From Paenibacillus sp. FSL K6-1330 (lineage in GTDB: Bacteria; Bacillota; Bacilli; Paenibacillales; Paenibacillaceae): a stretch of DNA of 64,000 nt. Location of the stretch: contig NZ_CP150269.1 of NCBI RefSeq assembly GCF_037976825.1, forward strand, positions 7,233,501-7,297,500, read 5' to 3'. The notes beneath the pieces were generated by a model. That model searched no databases and had not been told where the DNA came from. It was given only the letters and a program-made list of their open reading frames with translations. Numbering within the stretch: the stretch's first letter is position 1; the number at the start of each line of letters is the position of its first letter. The position numbers and the translations under genes were made by a program. Of this stretch, positions 44,817 through 53,399 are shown one piece after another.

Positions 44817-45127
44817 GAAGTATTCCTCTCCTAATCCATTCTAATATAGGCACTGCTCCATCATTTACGGTTCCAAATAGATATGAAAGAACAACCATTG
44901 ACGACTTCAATGCCATCAATGGTTGTTTGCGTTGCTTCATTATATATCGACCAAGATGGTCAATCTCAGCAGCCTTGCAATCAGTGCTCTTACGGCCCGC
45001 GTCAATTGCGCAACATCCAAATCGTGTCCTACATCAGGTTAACAACCCTATCTATACAAAATCTATACACGCTGGCCTAGAGCCTTAACGGCGATTCTAT
45101 GAAAGGAGCCAAACTGTATAGACAACC
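44817..45127. other. Upstream region of the hybrid sensor gene, no gene seen
   Basis: About 310 bases. A perfect hairpin AACAACCATTGA / TCAATGGTTGTT (44889-44927) has a 14-base loop but no T run, so it is not a clear terminator; it may regulate the minus-strand hybrid sensor mRNA leader. Confidence 0.35.
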
Positions 45128-45167
45128 AAAAAAGAGCGTTCCCCCACTCAAGGGAAACGCTCTTTCT
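45128..45167 (-). terminator. Terminator after the GH85 gene
   Basis: AAAGAGCGTTCCC / GGGAAACGCTCTTT stem, with six Ts on the minus strand. Confidence 0.85.
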
Positions 45168-45178
45168 CGTAATCCGAA

Positions 45179-47959
45179 TTATTTCAAGCCCAGTACCTCA
45201 AAATCATAAATCCGCGCTGCCGTATCCCCGCCTTGTGTTGACTTCTCTACTTGAAGACGCACGTACTGTGCGGAGGTCAGTTCGATGGCATGGCGGCTGA
45301 CCGCTTTCGTATTGTCTTTGACCGATACCGCATCCTTCCATTCCTTGCCGTCCGAGCTTACCTGAATGGAGAATGCCCGCGTATTGAACGCGGCCGGCTC
45401 GCCTCCGGCTTCCGCATGCTTGATCACGAATTCGCTGATCTTAAACTCGGCTCCCAAGTCCACCGTCATCGAATGAGGCCCGTCTCCGACAGCACACCAT
45501 TTGGTAGCCGTATTACCGTCCACCGCAAATTGAGGTGCTTCCTTCTCATTCACGAAGCTGGATGCTGACGTTTTCTTGCCAAGGGCAAGGTTGCCAACGC
45601 CATTCTCTGCTTCCCGTGTAACTGTGATGAGCTTCTTCCGGACCAAGTCCTCGCCAACGCTATTTTTAGCGGTCAGCGTCACTTCGTACGTTCCTTCCTC
45701 CGGATACGTCACTTTAGGATTCTGCTCCGTGCTGGACGCTGGCTGTCCACCCGGGAAGCTCCAGCTCCAGGACTCCGTCACTTCCGAGGAAAGATCCGTG
45801 AATTGTACCGTTTCTCCCGGTGCGATCAGTGTTTTATCCGCCTCGAAGGCTGCAACCGGCTTCGGATATTCCGGCCAGTCAAAGCTTACCGACGATGCTT
45901 TTCCTTGTTCGTAATGACGGTTTACCGGAATCACGACCATTTTGGTTGACTGCTCTTTCAGCTTCCGCTTCATTTCCGGCACGTAATACACAGTATTCCC
46001 CGTCATGCCCATCAACTCGTACTTGCCGTCCGGATGAACCCGGTACACCTGGTAGTACATCACGTCCTCAGCCTGTTTCGGTGCCTTCCAAGACAACCGC
46101 GCATCACCATATATTCCGTCACGGAAATCGTTCTCGATGACCTGCAGACCGGTCACCTGATGCGGCTTCTTCGCCTGATCGTTCACCCGCGTAACGGCCA
46201 GTTTGCCGATATTGGCCCGATAACCCGCTATGTCCGCGGCAGATTCGAATTGAAGCGAGATTCCCACGATCGTGCGGTCTTTATACTTGTTCAGCTTGAC
46301 GCTTCCCTGCTTCCAATCCTGATCCGCGCCCGTGGCGGTCCACTTGCCAGGCTCGAAAAATTCATACTTATCCGGCGCATCGGAGAATGCCAAACCGATC
46401 TTTACCTTGGCGTCCTTCGCATTGTCCGCATAGACAAGCGATACTTCCGTCGTCGCTTCAACCGGGATATTCGCCTTATACAGCTTGATATGAGTAGATG
46501 AGCCTTTGCTTACGTCACCCGCCACCTGAAGCGAGCTGCCTCCGTAGTAGGATTTGCTAAAATCAAATCCAGGCTTGAGGGCTTCACCCTTGCCGCTTAG
46601 TTCCGTGATCCAGCGCCAGGTCGGCAAAATATCCTGCAGGCTCCGGTTGCTCCAGTCGCTACTCCGCATCACTTTGCCGTCCACTGCAAACATATGGCCG
46701 TTGCCGGTATTGAAATGGGTGACAAATTCGGAGTCAGTGAGCACGGTCTGGGCAACCACATCATTCGCAATCCCTCTCCAGCCAAGCGGATCGGTCCCTT
46801 CAGGCTGCGAGGTATGGGCCGGATTCATTCCAGGTCCCACCCAGAAAACCTGCTCCTTTTTCATATACTCCTCATGGGTTTCGGAGCTGTTAAACGCCCA
46901 ATCCGGACGGTAAATGCCAAGGGAGGTTGTAGCTTTCTTGCCTTCCGGGAACACAACCGGCCAATTGAATTTGCCCTCGTAGCCGTTCGCCTCCACATCG
47001 ATGCCAGCATATAGATCATACGGGCTTCGACCAAGCTCCGCCGCTTTAGCCGGAGAATTTAAGAACGGCGTGATGTAATCGTATTTGCCGTTCTTCTCAT
47101 CCTTGTGCTGCCAGCGGAAATCGATAAACATATTGTCGGAAACCCGCTGATTTCCCGCCTGGAAGAACATCTCGTTCTTATCCGTCAAGGCCCCCTGCCA
47201 CTTCACCGGTCCCTCCTTGATCATGGAATCGTACCAGATCACTTCCATGCCCGGCGCTTTTTTCTGCTGAAGATACGTTAAAAATTCAGCCATTTTGGCG
47301 GCATCCTCTGGCGTTCCTCCCTGAGTTTCCTGATTGATAAACCAGCCGTCAAATCCGTAATACGTTGCAACCTCAATCAGTTTGTCTGCCACGGGGAAGG
47401 ATCCGTCCTCCCGCTGCTTTAACAGATCATGCAGCCATTGGATCTTGCCTCCATGCTCTGTTTGCGGTAAGAAAACGGTTCCAAAAACAGGTACACCATT
47501 CTTGTGAGCCGCATCGATCACATCGGCGCTTGGCGGAACGATCAATCCTTCCCCTGCCGAGCCGCCCCACATCACCAGCTTGTCGATATACTGCCAGTTA
47601 CTGAACGTATAGGTATGGAACTTCTCCGAGCCTTGGGAGGGCGCTCCGCTTGTGCTTGGATACATGGAAGCAATCGATAAAACCTTCACTTCCTCCTTGG
47701 CATTGCGGTTTACCTTATTGCCCTGGATACGCTGATCTTCCAGCTTCACCGTTCCCCGGTTAAAAAGCGCATCCTTATCCTTAGACGGCGACCATTCCAG
47801 CAGCGTGTTCGGATACCAGTATGACGAGTGAGGCTGTGCTGCTTCTGCTTCTCCAGCAAAACCCGTCAGGGACGCGGCCAGCACTGCCGTGCTCATCCAT
47901 ACCGTCATTCTGCGTTTCCACTGGGCTTTCGTTAAATAATCCGGTTTGATTCGTTTCAA
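45179..47959 (-). CDS. Secreted GH85 endo-beta-N-acetylglucosaminidase
   Basis: 926 residues; TTG start behind AGGAGG. Signal peptide to about residue 40 (AEA-AQP). The GH85 domain (about 45-400) has YIDKLVMWGGSAGEG, GFDGWFINQETQGG with the substrate-assisted catalytic pair Asn209-x-Glu211, and FWVGPGMNP. GH85 enzymes cut the chitobiose core of N-glycans, releasing the sugar chain. Then come beta domains (about 400-685), a PKD domain (about 690-775, PGETVQFTDLSS, WSFPGG) and an F5/8 type C carbohydrate-binding domain (about 785-926, NLALGKKTSASSFVNE). Last gene of the sugar ABC transporter locus, so released glycans are probably imported. Confidence 0.95.
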   Translation of the reverse strand: MKRIKPDYLTKAQWKRRMTVWMSTAVLAASLTGFAGEAEAAQPHSSYWYPNTLLEWSPSKDKDALFNRGTVKLEDQRIQGNKVNRNAKEEVKVLSIASMYPSTSGAPSQGSEKFHTYTFSNWQYIDKLVMWGGSAGEGLIVPPSADVIDAAHKNGVPVFGTVFLPQTEHGGKIQWLHDLLKQREDGSFPVADKLIEVATYYGFDGWFINQETQGGTPEDAAKMAEFLTYLQQKKAPGMEVIWYDSMIKEGPVKWQGALTDKNEMFFQAGNQRVSDNMFIDFRWQHKDEKNGKYDYITPFLNSPAKAAELGRSPYDLYAGIDVEANGYEGKFNWPVVFPEGKKATTSLGIYRPDWAFNSSETHEEYMKKEQVFWVGPGMNPAHTSQPEGTDPLGWRGIANDVVAQTVLTDSEFVTHFNTGNGHMFAVDGKVMRSSDWSNRSLQDILPTWRWITELSGKGEALKPGFDFSKSYYGGSSLQVAGDVSKGSSTHIKLYKANIPVEATTEVSLVYADNAKDAKVKIGLAFSDAPDKYEFFEPGKWTATGADQDWKQGSVKLNKYKDRTIVGISLQFESAADIAGYRANIGKLAVTRVNDQAKKPHQVTGLQVIENDFRDGIYGDARLSWKAPKQAEDVMYYQVYRVHPDGKYELMGMTGNTVYYVPEMKRKLKEQSTKMVVIPVNRHYEQGKASSVSFDWPEYPKPVAAFEADKTLIAPGETVQFTDLSSEVTESWSWSFPGGQPASSTEQNPKVTYPEEGTYEVTLTAKNSVGEDLVRKKLITVTREAENGVGNLALGKKTSASSFVNEKEAPQFAVDGNTATKWCAVGDGPHSMTVDLGAEFKISEFVIKHAEAGGEPAAFNTRAFSIQVSSDGKEWKDAVSVKDNTKAVSRHAIELTSAQYVRLQVEKSTQGGDTAARIYDFEVLGLK

Positions 47960-48000
47960 TGGAACAACCTCCTATGTTTATGATTTCTAGATATGACAGA

Positions 48001-48031
48001 GAGAAACGGCCATGAAGATCAGCCGTTTCTA
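48001..48031 (-). promoter_or_regulatory. Intergenic stem-loop between binding-protein and GH85 genes
   Basis: AGAAACGGC / GCCGTTTCT with an 11-base loop and no long T run. It may act as a partial terminator or 3' stabiliser that keeps the binding-protein mRNA more abundant than the GH85 mRNA. Confidence 0.5.
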
Positions 48032-48053
48032 CCCCTCATACCCTTTTTATGGA

Positions 48054-49574
48054 TTACTTGTTTTGAGCTTTCCACTCATCAAACTGCTTTTGAGCTTCAG
48101 CGATAACTTTGTCAATTCCGGCATCCTGGAACTTTTGTTTTGCTTTTGGCAAGTATTCTTCAGGATCGATGGAGCCGGTATACAGTGCAGGAATAAATTC
48201 CTTCGCTACGTTCGTGATAGCCGCAACTTCCGTTTTTACCGGAGCCGTATCAAAGTTAAAGCCAAACGTAGGAGCTACTACAGCGGAGCTGTTAAATTTC
48301 TCGAATGCTTCCCACTTGTCCTTAGGCTCACCTTCATGAAGGTACGTCAGGAACATATTGCCGAGCGCAAATCCAGGCATAGCATAACTCTCTTGCATAG
48401 CAGGCATATCCTCGATGTACGGCTCTTCAAGCTTCTTGTAGTGCGTTCCTTCCAAACCGTATTGAATCATATTCCGGAGTTTCACATCTGTGTTAAGCAG
48501 GTTCAAGAACATCATCGCCCGCTCCGGATTTTTGGAGTAAGAAGAAATCGCCATCATTGAGCCTGCTGCGGAGCTGGTGTAAATGACAGGATCATGCATC
48601 GGTCTCGTCACAATGTCATATTTCGCGTTTCTGGACCAGCCGAGCTCTGCGTATGGCTGGGTAATCTCGCGGTCCACGAGCCATTTGCCGGTTTTGATGT
48701 TATCAATGCCATCCAGCGTCGCTACGTCCTCGCGCACATAACCCGCTTTATAGTATTTGCGCATCGTGGTCAGAGCCGATTTCAGTTCAGGTGAATCCAA
48801 CAGGTTCACAAATTTAAAGTCTTTGGTGTCAAGGTACATACCGATCGGAATTTCATCACCAAGCGGGAAATCAACCGGCAAGTACGGCTTAAAGCCTTTC
48901 GGTACAGCAAGCGGTGTAATATCTGCAGGCTCGCTCTCTTTAATCGTTTTCAGAAGCGGCTCGAGATCCTCAAGCGTCGTTACATTGGAAATGTCCAGGT
49001 TGTACTTATCCAGATACTTCTTATTGAAGCGCCATACAAACTGTTGTGCCAATTCCTTGTTGGCCGGGATGCCATAGTTCACGCCGTTGACCTTCGTTCC
49101 TTCCAAGAAACGAGGATCCAGCGTTTCCTTAATGCCTTTTCCATATTGATCAAGCAGGTCATTCAGCGGCTTAAACGCGCCCTTGGCTGCATTTGGGAGA
49201 TAATCGAACGCCCATGAGCTAGTGAAGGCGATATCGTAATTCTCGCCGGAGCTTGTAATAACCTGCATCCGCTGGCTGTAATCGCCCCAGTCGATCATAC
49301 TAATCTCGATCGTTGCATTGATTTTTTCCGTCAGATATTTATTGATCTCCTCTTGAACCACGGGAAGATCCTTCTGGTTCGGCCCGATCATGTACATTTT
49401 CAGTTTGACCGGATCCAGCTTGGATACATCGACTGTACCGTCGCTTTGAACGGCTGCCCCTTCCTTCGAGGGTTCGCTCGACTTAGTGCCTTCCTTGCTG
49501 CCACAAGCCGACAATACGACCGTCAGCAGAAGCACAAGAGCAAGGGACAGTATAGAAACCTTTTTCTTAAACAT
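48054..49574 (-). CDS. Extracellular sugar-binding lipoprotein (ABC transporter)
   Basis: 506 residues from the ATG behind GGGGGAAAAA. Lipobox LSAC with lipid-modified Cys24, then an Lys/Ser-rich linker. The remainder is a two-lobed solute-binding protein of the LplA/YtcQ group; the final 110 residues carry the DUF3502-type end (GFNFDTAPVKTEVAAITNVAKE ... LYTGSIDPEEYLPKAKQKFQDAG). It delivers oligosaccharide to the two permeases encoded upstream. No ATPase gene is in the locus; such systems usually share MsmX. Confidence 0.93.
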   Translation of the reverse strand: MFKKKVSILSLALVLLLTVVLSACGSKEGTKSSEPSKEGAAVQSDGTVDVSKLDPVKLKMYMIGPNQKDLPVVQEEINKYLTEKINATIEISMIDWGDYSQRMQVITSSGENYDIAFTSSWAFDYLPNAAKGAFKPLNDLLDQYGKGIKETLDPRFLEGTKVNGVNYGIPANKELAQQFVWRFNKKYLDKYNLDISNVTTLEDLEPLLKTIKESEPADITPLAVPKGFKPYLPVDFPLGDEIPIGMYLDTKDFKFVNLLDSPELKSALTTMRKYYKAGYVREDVATLDGIDNIKTGKWLVDREITQPYAELGWSRNAKYDIVTRPMHDPVIYTSSAAGSMMAISSYSKNPERAMMFLNLLNTDVKLRNMIQYGLEGTHYKKLEEPYIEDMPAMQESYAMPGFALGNMFLTYLHEGEPKDKWEAFEKFNSSAVVAPTFGFNFDTAPVKTEVAAITNVAKEFIPALYTGSIDPEEYLPKAKQKFQDAGIDKVIAEAQKQFDEWKAQNK

Positions 49575-49644
49575 GTGTTTTTCCCCCTGTATCACTTAAT
49601 GGTTAACGCTATATTGACACCGCTTACACACATGAGACATCAAA

Positions 49645-49660
49645 GCCGGATTTCTCCGGC
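49645..49660 (-). promoter_or_regulatory. Small hairpin ahead of the binding-protein gene
   Basis: GCCGGA / TCCGGC with a four-base loop in the gap between the second permease and the binding-protein gene. It could process or stabilise the mRNA. Confidence 0.35.
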
Positions 49661-49702
49661 AGTGTGCGATGCGGGTACAACCTTATGAAATTATGCTTGA
49701 AA

Positions 49703-50650
49703 TTATCCTTTAACCGAGCCTACGGTCAGGCCCTGGACAAAATATCGTTGGAAGAACGGATACGCCATAACAATCGGCAGTGTCGCCAATACGACCATCG
49801 CCATCCTCACCGTCTCTGTCGGCAGGCCAGCTGCTGCATCGAATGAACCGATATTTTGCGCATTCTGCGTCAGAAAGTCCATGTTCTTCTCGATCTTCAT
49901 GAGCATGAACTGCAGCGGAGGCGTTGCCTGCGGATTGTTATAATACAGCAAGGCATTAAACCAGTCGTTCCAGTACCCTAAAGAGCTGAACAAACCAATT
50001 GTGGCAATCCCCGGCAGCGAGACCGGCATCACGATTCGGATAAAGGTCAGAAATTCGCCGGCGCCATCGATTTTGGCGGACTCAATAATTTCATCCGGAA
50101 TCGTCGTTTGGAAAAAGGTCCTCATGACAATGATGGAGAACGCACTCAAGGATAAAGGAAATATCAACGCCCAGATTGTGTTTTGCAGATGCAGAAACTG
50201 GGTCATCACGATATAACCAGGTACCATACCACCTGAGAACAGCATGGTAAAGAATGCAAGGAAGCTGAAAAAGCCTCTAAATTCAAAGTTTCGACGGGAC
50301 AATGCATAGGCATAAGTCGTAACCAAAGCCAGACTTACCAGCGTCCCCAGTACCGTGACCAGGAGCGTTAAGCTGAATGAGGATAGCAATTCGCCTCCCG
50401 TTTCGAAAATATATTCATACGCTGCCGTACTGAACTGACTCGGCAGCAGCCTAAAACCTTCCAAGACCAGCGTCTGTTCGTCCGTCAGGGAAATAATAAT
50501 AACAAATAGAAACGGAAAGATACAGGAAAACGAGAAAATGCCGATCACGATATTGAAAATCGTATTCCACAATGGGGAGATGGCGTTGTAGTCTCTCTTC
50601 TTTGAACGCTTTGCCGGCGGATTCGCGGTTTGCGTGGATAGCTGCGGCAT
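49703..50650 (-). CDS. Sugar ABC transporter permease, LplC/YtcP type
   Basis: 315 residues, six membrane helices. The EAA loop is ESAKIDGAGEFLTFIRIVMPVSLPGIATIG, the contact point for the ATPase. Ends with the typical AYPFFQRYFVQGLTVGSVKG tail. AGGGAGGTG precedes the ATG, 21 bases from the end of the other permease, so they are co-transcribed. Confidence 0.95.
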   Translation of the reverse strand: MPQLSTQTANPPAKRSKKRDYNAISPLWNTIFNIVIGIFSFSCIFPFLFVIIISLTDEQTLVLEGFRLLPSQFSTAAYEYIFETGGELLSSFSLTLLVTVLGTLVSLALVTTYAYALSRRNFEFRGFFSFLAFFTMLFSGGMVPGYIVMTQFLHLQNTIWALIFPLSLSAFSIIVMRTFFQTTIPDEIIESAKIDGAGEFLTFIRIVMPVSLPGIATIGLFSSLGYWNDWFNALLYYNNPQATPPLQFMLMKIEKNMDFLTQNAQNIGSFDAAAGLPTETVRMAMVVLATLPIVMAYPFFQRYFVQGLTVGSVKG

Positions 50651-50671
50651 TATAGGTACACCTCCCTCGGA

Positions 50672-51601
50672 TTAGAAGATCGCATGATCTTTTTCAATTT
50701 TACGAACGATATAGTTAGCGACCAGAATCAGAATCAATCCTACAAGCGATTGGTACAAGCCCGCCGCCGTACTCATTCCGATATCTCCCATATTGATGAG
50801 TCCACGGTAAACGAAGGTATCGATAACATTCGTGACCGGATACAAGGCGCCCGAATCCTTCGGAAGCTGATAGAACAATCCGAAATCGGAACGGAAGATG
50901 CCCCCGATTGCCAATATGGTCAGTATGATCATCAGCGGTTTCAACAGCGGAATCGTTATGTATCGCACCTGCTTCCACTTGGTGGCTCCGTCGATGACAG
51001 CCGCTTCATAATAAGACTTGTCGATCCCTGTAATAGCGGCCAGGTAAATCACGCTGTTGTAGCCCACGCCTTTCCAGATGCCGACAAAAACGAGAATGAA
51101 GGGCCAATACTTCGCTTCCGAATACCAACTGATCGGATCTCCTCCGAAATAGGTAATGATTTGATTCAGCGTCCCTTTGTCCACACTCAGGAAGGTGAAC
51201 GCAAAGTAACTGATAATAACCCACGACAAAAAATGCGGCAAAAACATGCCGGTTTGATATACCTTGGCCGTCCGCTTGTTGACAAGCTCGCTTAGCATGA
51301 TCGCAAAGCCCACTGCAAAGACCAGACCCAGGATGATAAAAGCCAGGTTGTATAGGATTGTATTCCTCGTAATGATATAGGCATCATTGGTTGTAAACAG
51401 ATACTCGAAGTTTTTGAACCCTACCCATTCGCTGTTGAACACGCTGGCGAAAAAGCCGTCCGGACTTATACGGAAGTCCTTAAAAGCGAGAACGGTGCCG
51501 AACATAGGCAAGTAAGCAAAGATAAGAAACCAGATGGTTCCGGGCAGTATCATCAGCAGCATAAACCGGTTGCGTATTACCTTTTTGATGAACCCCGACA
51601 T
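50672..51601 (-). CDS. Sugar ABC transporter permease, LplB/YteP type
   Basis: 309 residues from the ATG seven bases after AGGAGG (a GTG two codons earlier is too close). Six membrane helices with the EAA loop YYEAAVIDGATKWKQVRYITIPLLKPLMII. The N-terminal FIKKVIRNRFMLLMILPGTIWFLIFAYLPM is characteristic of this subfamily, which imports complex oligosaccharides. First gene of the permease-permease-binding protein-GH85 transcript; a 240-base gap separates it from yesN. Confidence 0.95.
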   Translation of the reverse strand: MSGFIKKVIRNRFMLLMILPGTIWFLIFAYLPMFGTVLAFKDFRISPDGFFASVFNSEWVGFKNFEYLFTTNDAYIITRNTILYNLAFIILGLVFAVGFAIMLSELVNKRTAKVYQTGMFLPHFLSWVIISYFAFTFLSVDKGTLNQIITYFGGDPISWYSEAKYWPFILVFVGIWKGVGYNSVIYLAAITGIDKSYYEAAVIDGATKWKQVRYITIPLLKPLMIILTILAIGGIFRSDFGLFYQLPKDSGALYPVTNVIDTFVYRGLINMGDIGMSTAAGLYQSLVGLILILVANYIVRKIEKDHAIF

Positions 51602-51719
51602 GAGCACTCCTCCTCTTCCCTGTTAAATACAAGTGATGCGACTGTTGTAGAAGATCCCCCATGATCTTTGTCGATGCGGCTATTCTATCACTCGCCCTTT
51701 AACTACTATCATTGTGCCA

Positions 51720-51733
51720 AGTAAGCGCTATCG
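51720..51733. promoter_or_regulatory. cre-like site upstream of the sugar transporter operon
   Basis: AGTAAGCGCTATCG matches 12 of 14 positions of the CcpA consensus TGWAANCGNWNNCW and lies about 120 bases before the first permease. It would allow repression by preferred sugars. Confidence 0.4.
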
Positions 51734-51851
51734 CGCTCAAGTTGAAAAATACTAGAACGGGATGGATAAATTAAAGAATCCTCCAAAAACAGCAAAGAAC
51801 AGGCCAAAAGGTTATCCACCCTGAGCCTGTCGCTAATGGTTTACTGCTCAT

Positions 51852-53399
51852 TTAGATCCGATACATGGACCTCATTTCGGTTGGAGATACGCCCGTATAT
51901 TTTTTGAACTGCCTGTAAAAGTACGAGCTGTCCGTATAACCTACGCTGAACGCAATATCCGCCGTCTTCTGATCCGTATGTAAGAGGAGCTGCGTTGCTT
52001 TCTCGATGCGGTACTGATTCAAATAATCCGAGAAGCTTGCGCCGACCTCCTGTTGAAAAAGCTGCCCCAAATAATTCGGATGCATCTGCAGCCGCTGACT
52101 GAGCGTCTTCAGAGAAAGCTCTTCCGGATAATGATGCTGCACCTGTTCCACAAGAAACGAGACATGCAGGCTATAGCCCTGATCCGCTTCCTGCAGGCGC
52201 GCGAGACTGCGCTCGACGATACGCCATACATGATTTCGGAGACCCTGGAGCGTATTAATCCGGTGCATTGGGGTAAATATCTCGCTGTAATCGGGGTTTT
52301 TCTCCATATCCTTCGCCGCGATCATCAGTTGGACTGCCGCATTCAAGCAGGTTCCCCGGGGTACGGTCTGCTCCCCACTGCCATCGCCGAGAACGGACTC
52401 GATATAAGCCTGCAAGGAGGGAACGTCTCCTTCAATCAGCAGCTTTGCGAACGTGTCGGGACGAGCGGACGAAGAAGCCTGAACGGTCTCCGGTTCCACA
52501 GGCGGACTGTAAAGGGTCATGTCATCTCCAGCAATCAGGCAGACGTTGAAATGGCCCTTCGCTTTCCTGTAGCTCTCCTGAATATCTTTGAAATCATTGA
52601 GTCCCGCATTCCCTTCGGAGCACCACATTCGCAAGCCAGTCAGCTCTCGCAGCTTAGCCATGGCATTTCTCATGCCCTCCCGTGCTGCATCTCTCCGTTC
52701 ATTCATCGCGACCGACATCACGACGATGTCGTCATCCGCATCGGGGAAGCAAATTACCTCATGATCTCCCCCAAGCTCTTCCGAAAAAGCCCGGCAATAT
52801 TCATCGGCTAGGCTGGTTAAGCGATAAAGCTGGGATACCGGGCGTTCGTCGGATATGAGCCGCAAAACATAAACCTGGTAAGACACATAATTCAGCGGAA
52901 TGCCGAGAAGTTCGGCTCTTTGTTTTAATTCCGAGCTTTTAATTTCGCCGTTGACCCATCGCTGCAAAATATTGCTTCGAAGGATCTTCCAATCCTCCTC
53001 GGAGCGAAACCGTTTCAACTCCTCGCGCTCCCAATCGCCGCGGATATGCTTAATGGTGGCTTCCAGCTCCTCGATGTTGATCGGCTTCAAAATGTAATTC
53101 TGAATGCCGAGCGTGATCCCCACCTTCACATATTCAAATTCTTCGTACCCGCTCAGCACAATAAATTTGGTGCGGGGATGCATTTCTTTAACCTTCTTGA
53201 TAAGCTCGAGCCCGTTCATTCTTGGCATCATAATATCCGTGATCAGCAAATCCACCGGCTCTTCCCTCAACCGCTCAAGCGCTTGTAAGCCATCGTTGGC
53301 CGAACCTGTTACGTGCAGGTCGTAATTCTGCCAATCCACAATGGTGGCCAAGCCCTGAGCAATCAAAGGCTCGTCATCAACAAAAAATACCTTCCTCAT
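51852..53399 (-). CDS. YesN-type response regulator with AraC DNA-binding domain
   Basis: 515 residues. REC domain 1-120 with Asp8-Asp9, phospho-acceptor Asp55 (ITDIMMP), Lys in YILKPI. A variable middle region (about 150-395) and a C-terminal AraC pair of HTHs (about 410-512: LSLKTLSQRLQMHPNYLGQLF, then KTADIAFSVGYTDSSYFYRQFKKYTGVSPTEM). GGGGGAG precedes the ATG, and the start overlaps the yesM stop by four bases (ATGA). It should activate the sugar transporter and GH85 genes downstream. Confidence 0.95.
   Translation of the reverse strand: MRKVFFVDDEPLIAQGLATIVDWQNYDLHVTGSANDGLQALERLREEPVDLLITDIMMPRMNGLELIKKVKEMHPRTKFIVLSGYEEFEYVKVGITLGIQNYILKPINIEELEATIKHIRGDWEREELKRFRSEEDWKILRSNILQRWVNGEIKSSELKQRAELLGIPLNYVSYQVYVLRLISDERPVSQLYRLTSLADEYCRAFSEELGGDHEVICFPDADDDIVVMSVAMNERRDAAREGMRNAMAKLRELTGLRMWCSEGNAGLNDFKDIQESYRKAKGHFNVCLIAGDDMTLYSPPVEPETVQASSSARPDTFAKLLIEGDVPSLQAYIESVLGDGSGEQTVPRGTCLNAAVQLMIAAKDMEKNPDYSEIFTPMHRINTLQGLRNHVWRIVERSLARLQEADQGYSLHVSFLVEQVQHHYPEELSLKTLSQRLQMHPNYLGQLFQQEVGASFSDYLNQYRIEKATQLLLHTDQKTADIAFSVGYTDSSYFYRQFKKYTGVSPTEMRSMYRI

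Noticed and set aside
44889..44927. Terminator
   Set aside because: Strong stem but no T run on either strand; kept only as a leader hairpin.
44656..44940. Minus-strand frame overlapping the hybrid sensor start
   Set aside because: It overlaps a well-supported gene start and the ribosome binding site of that gene; no homology seen.
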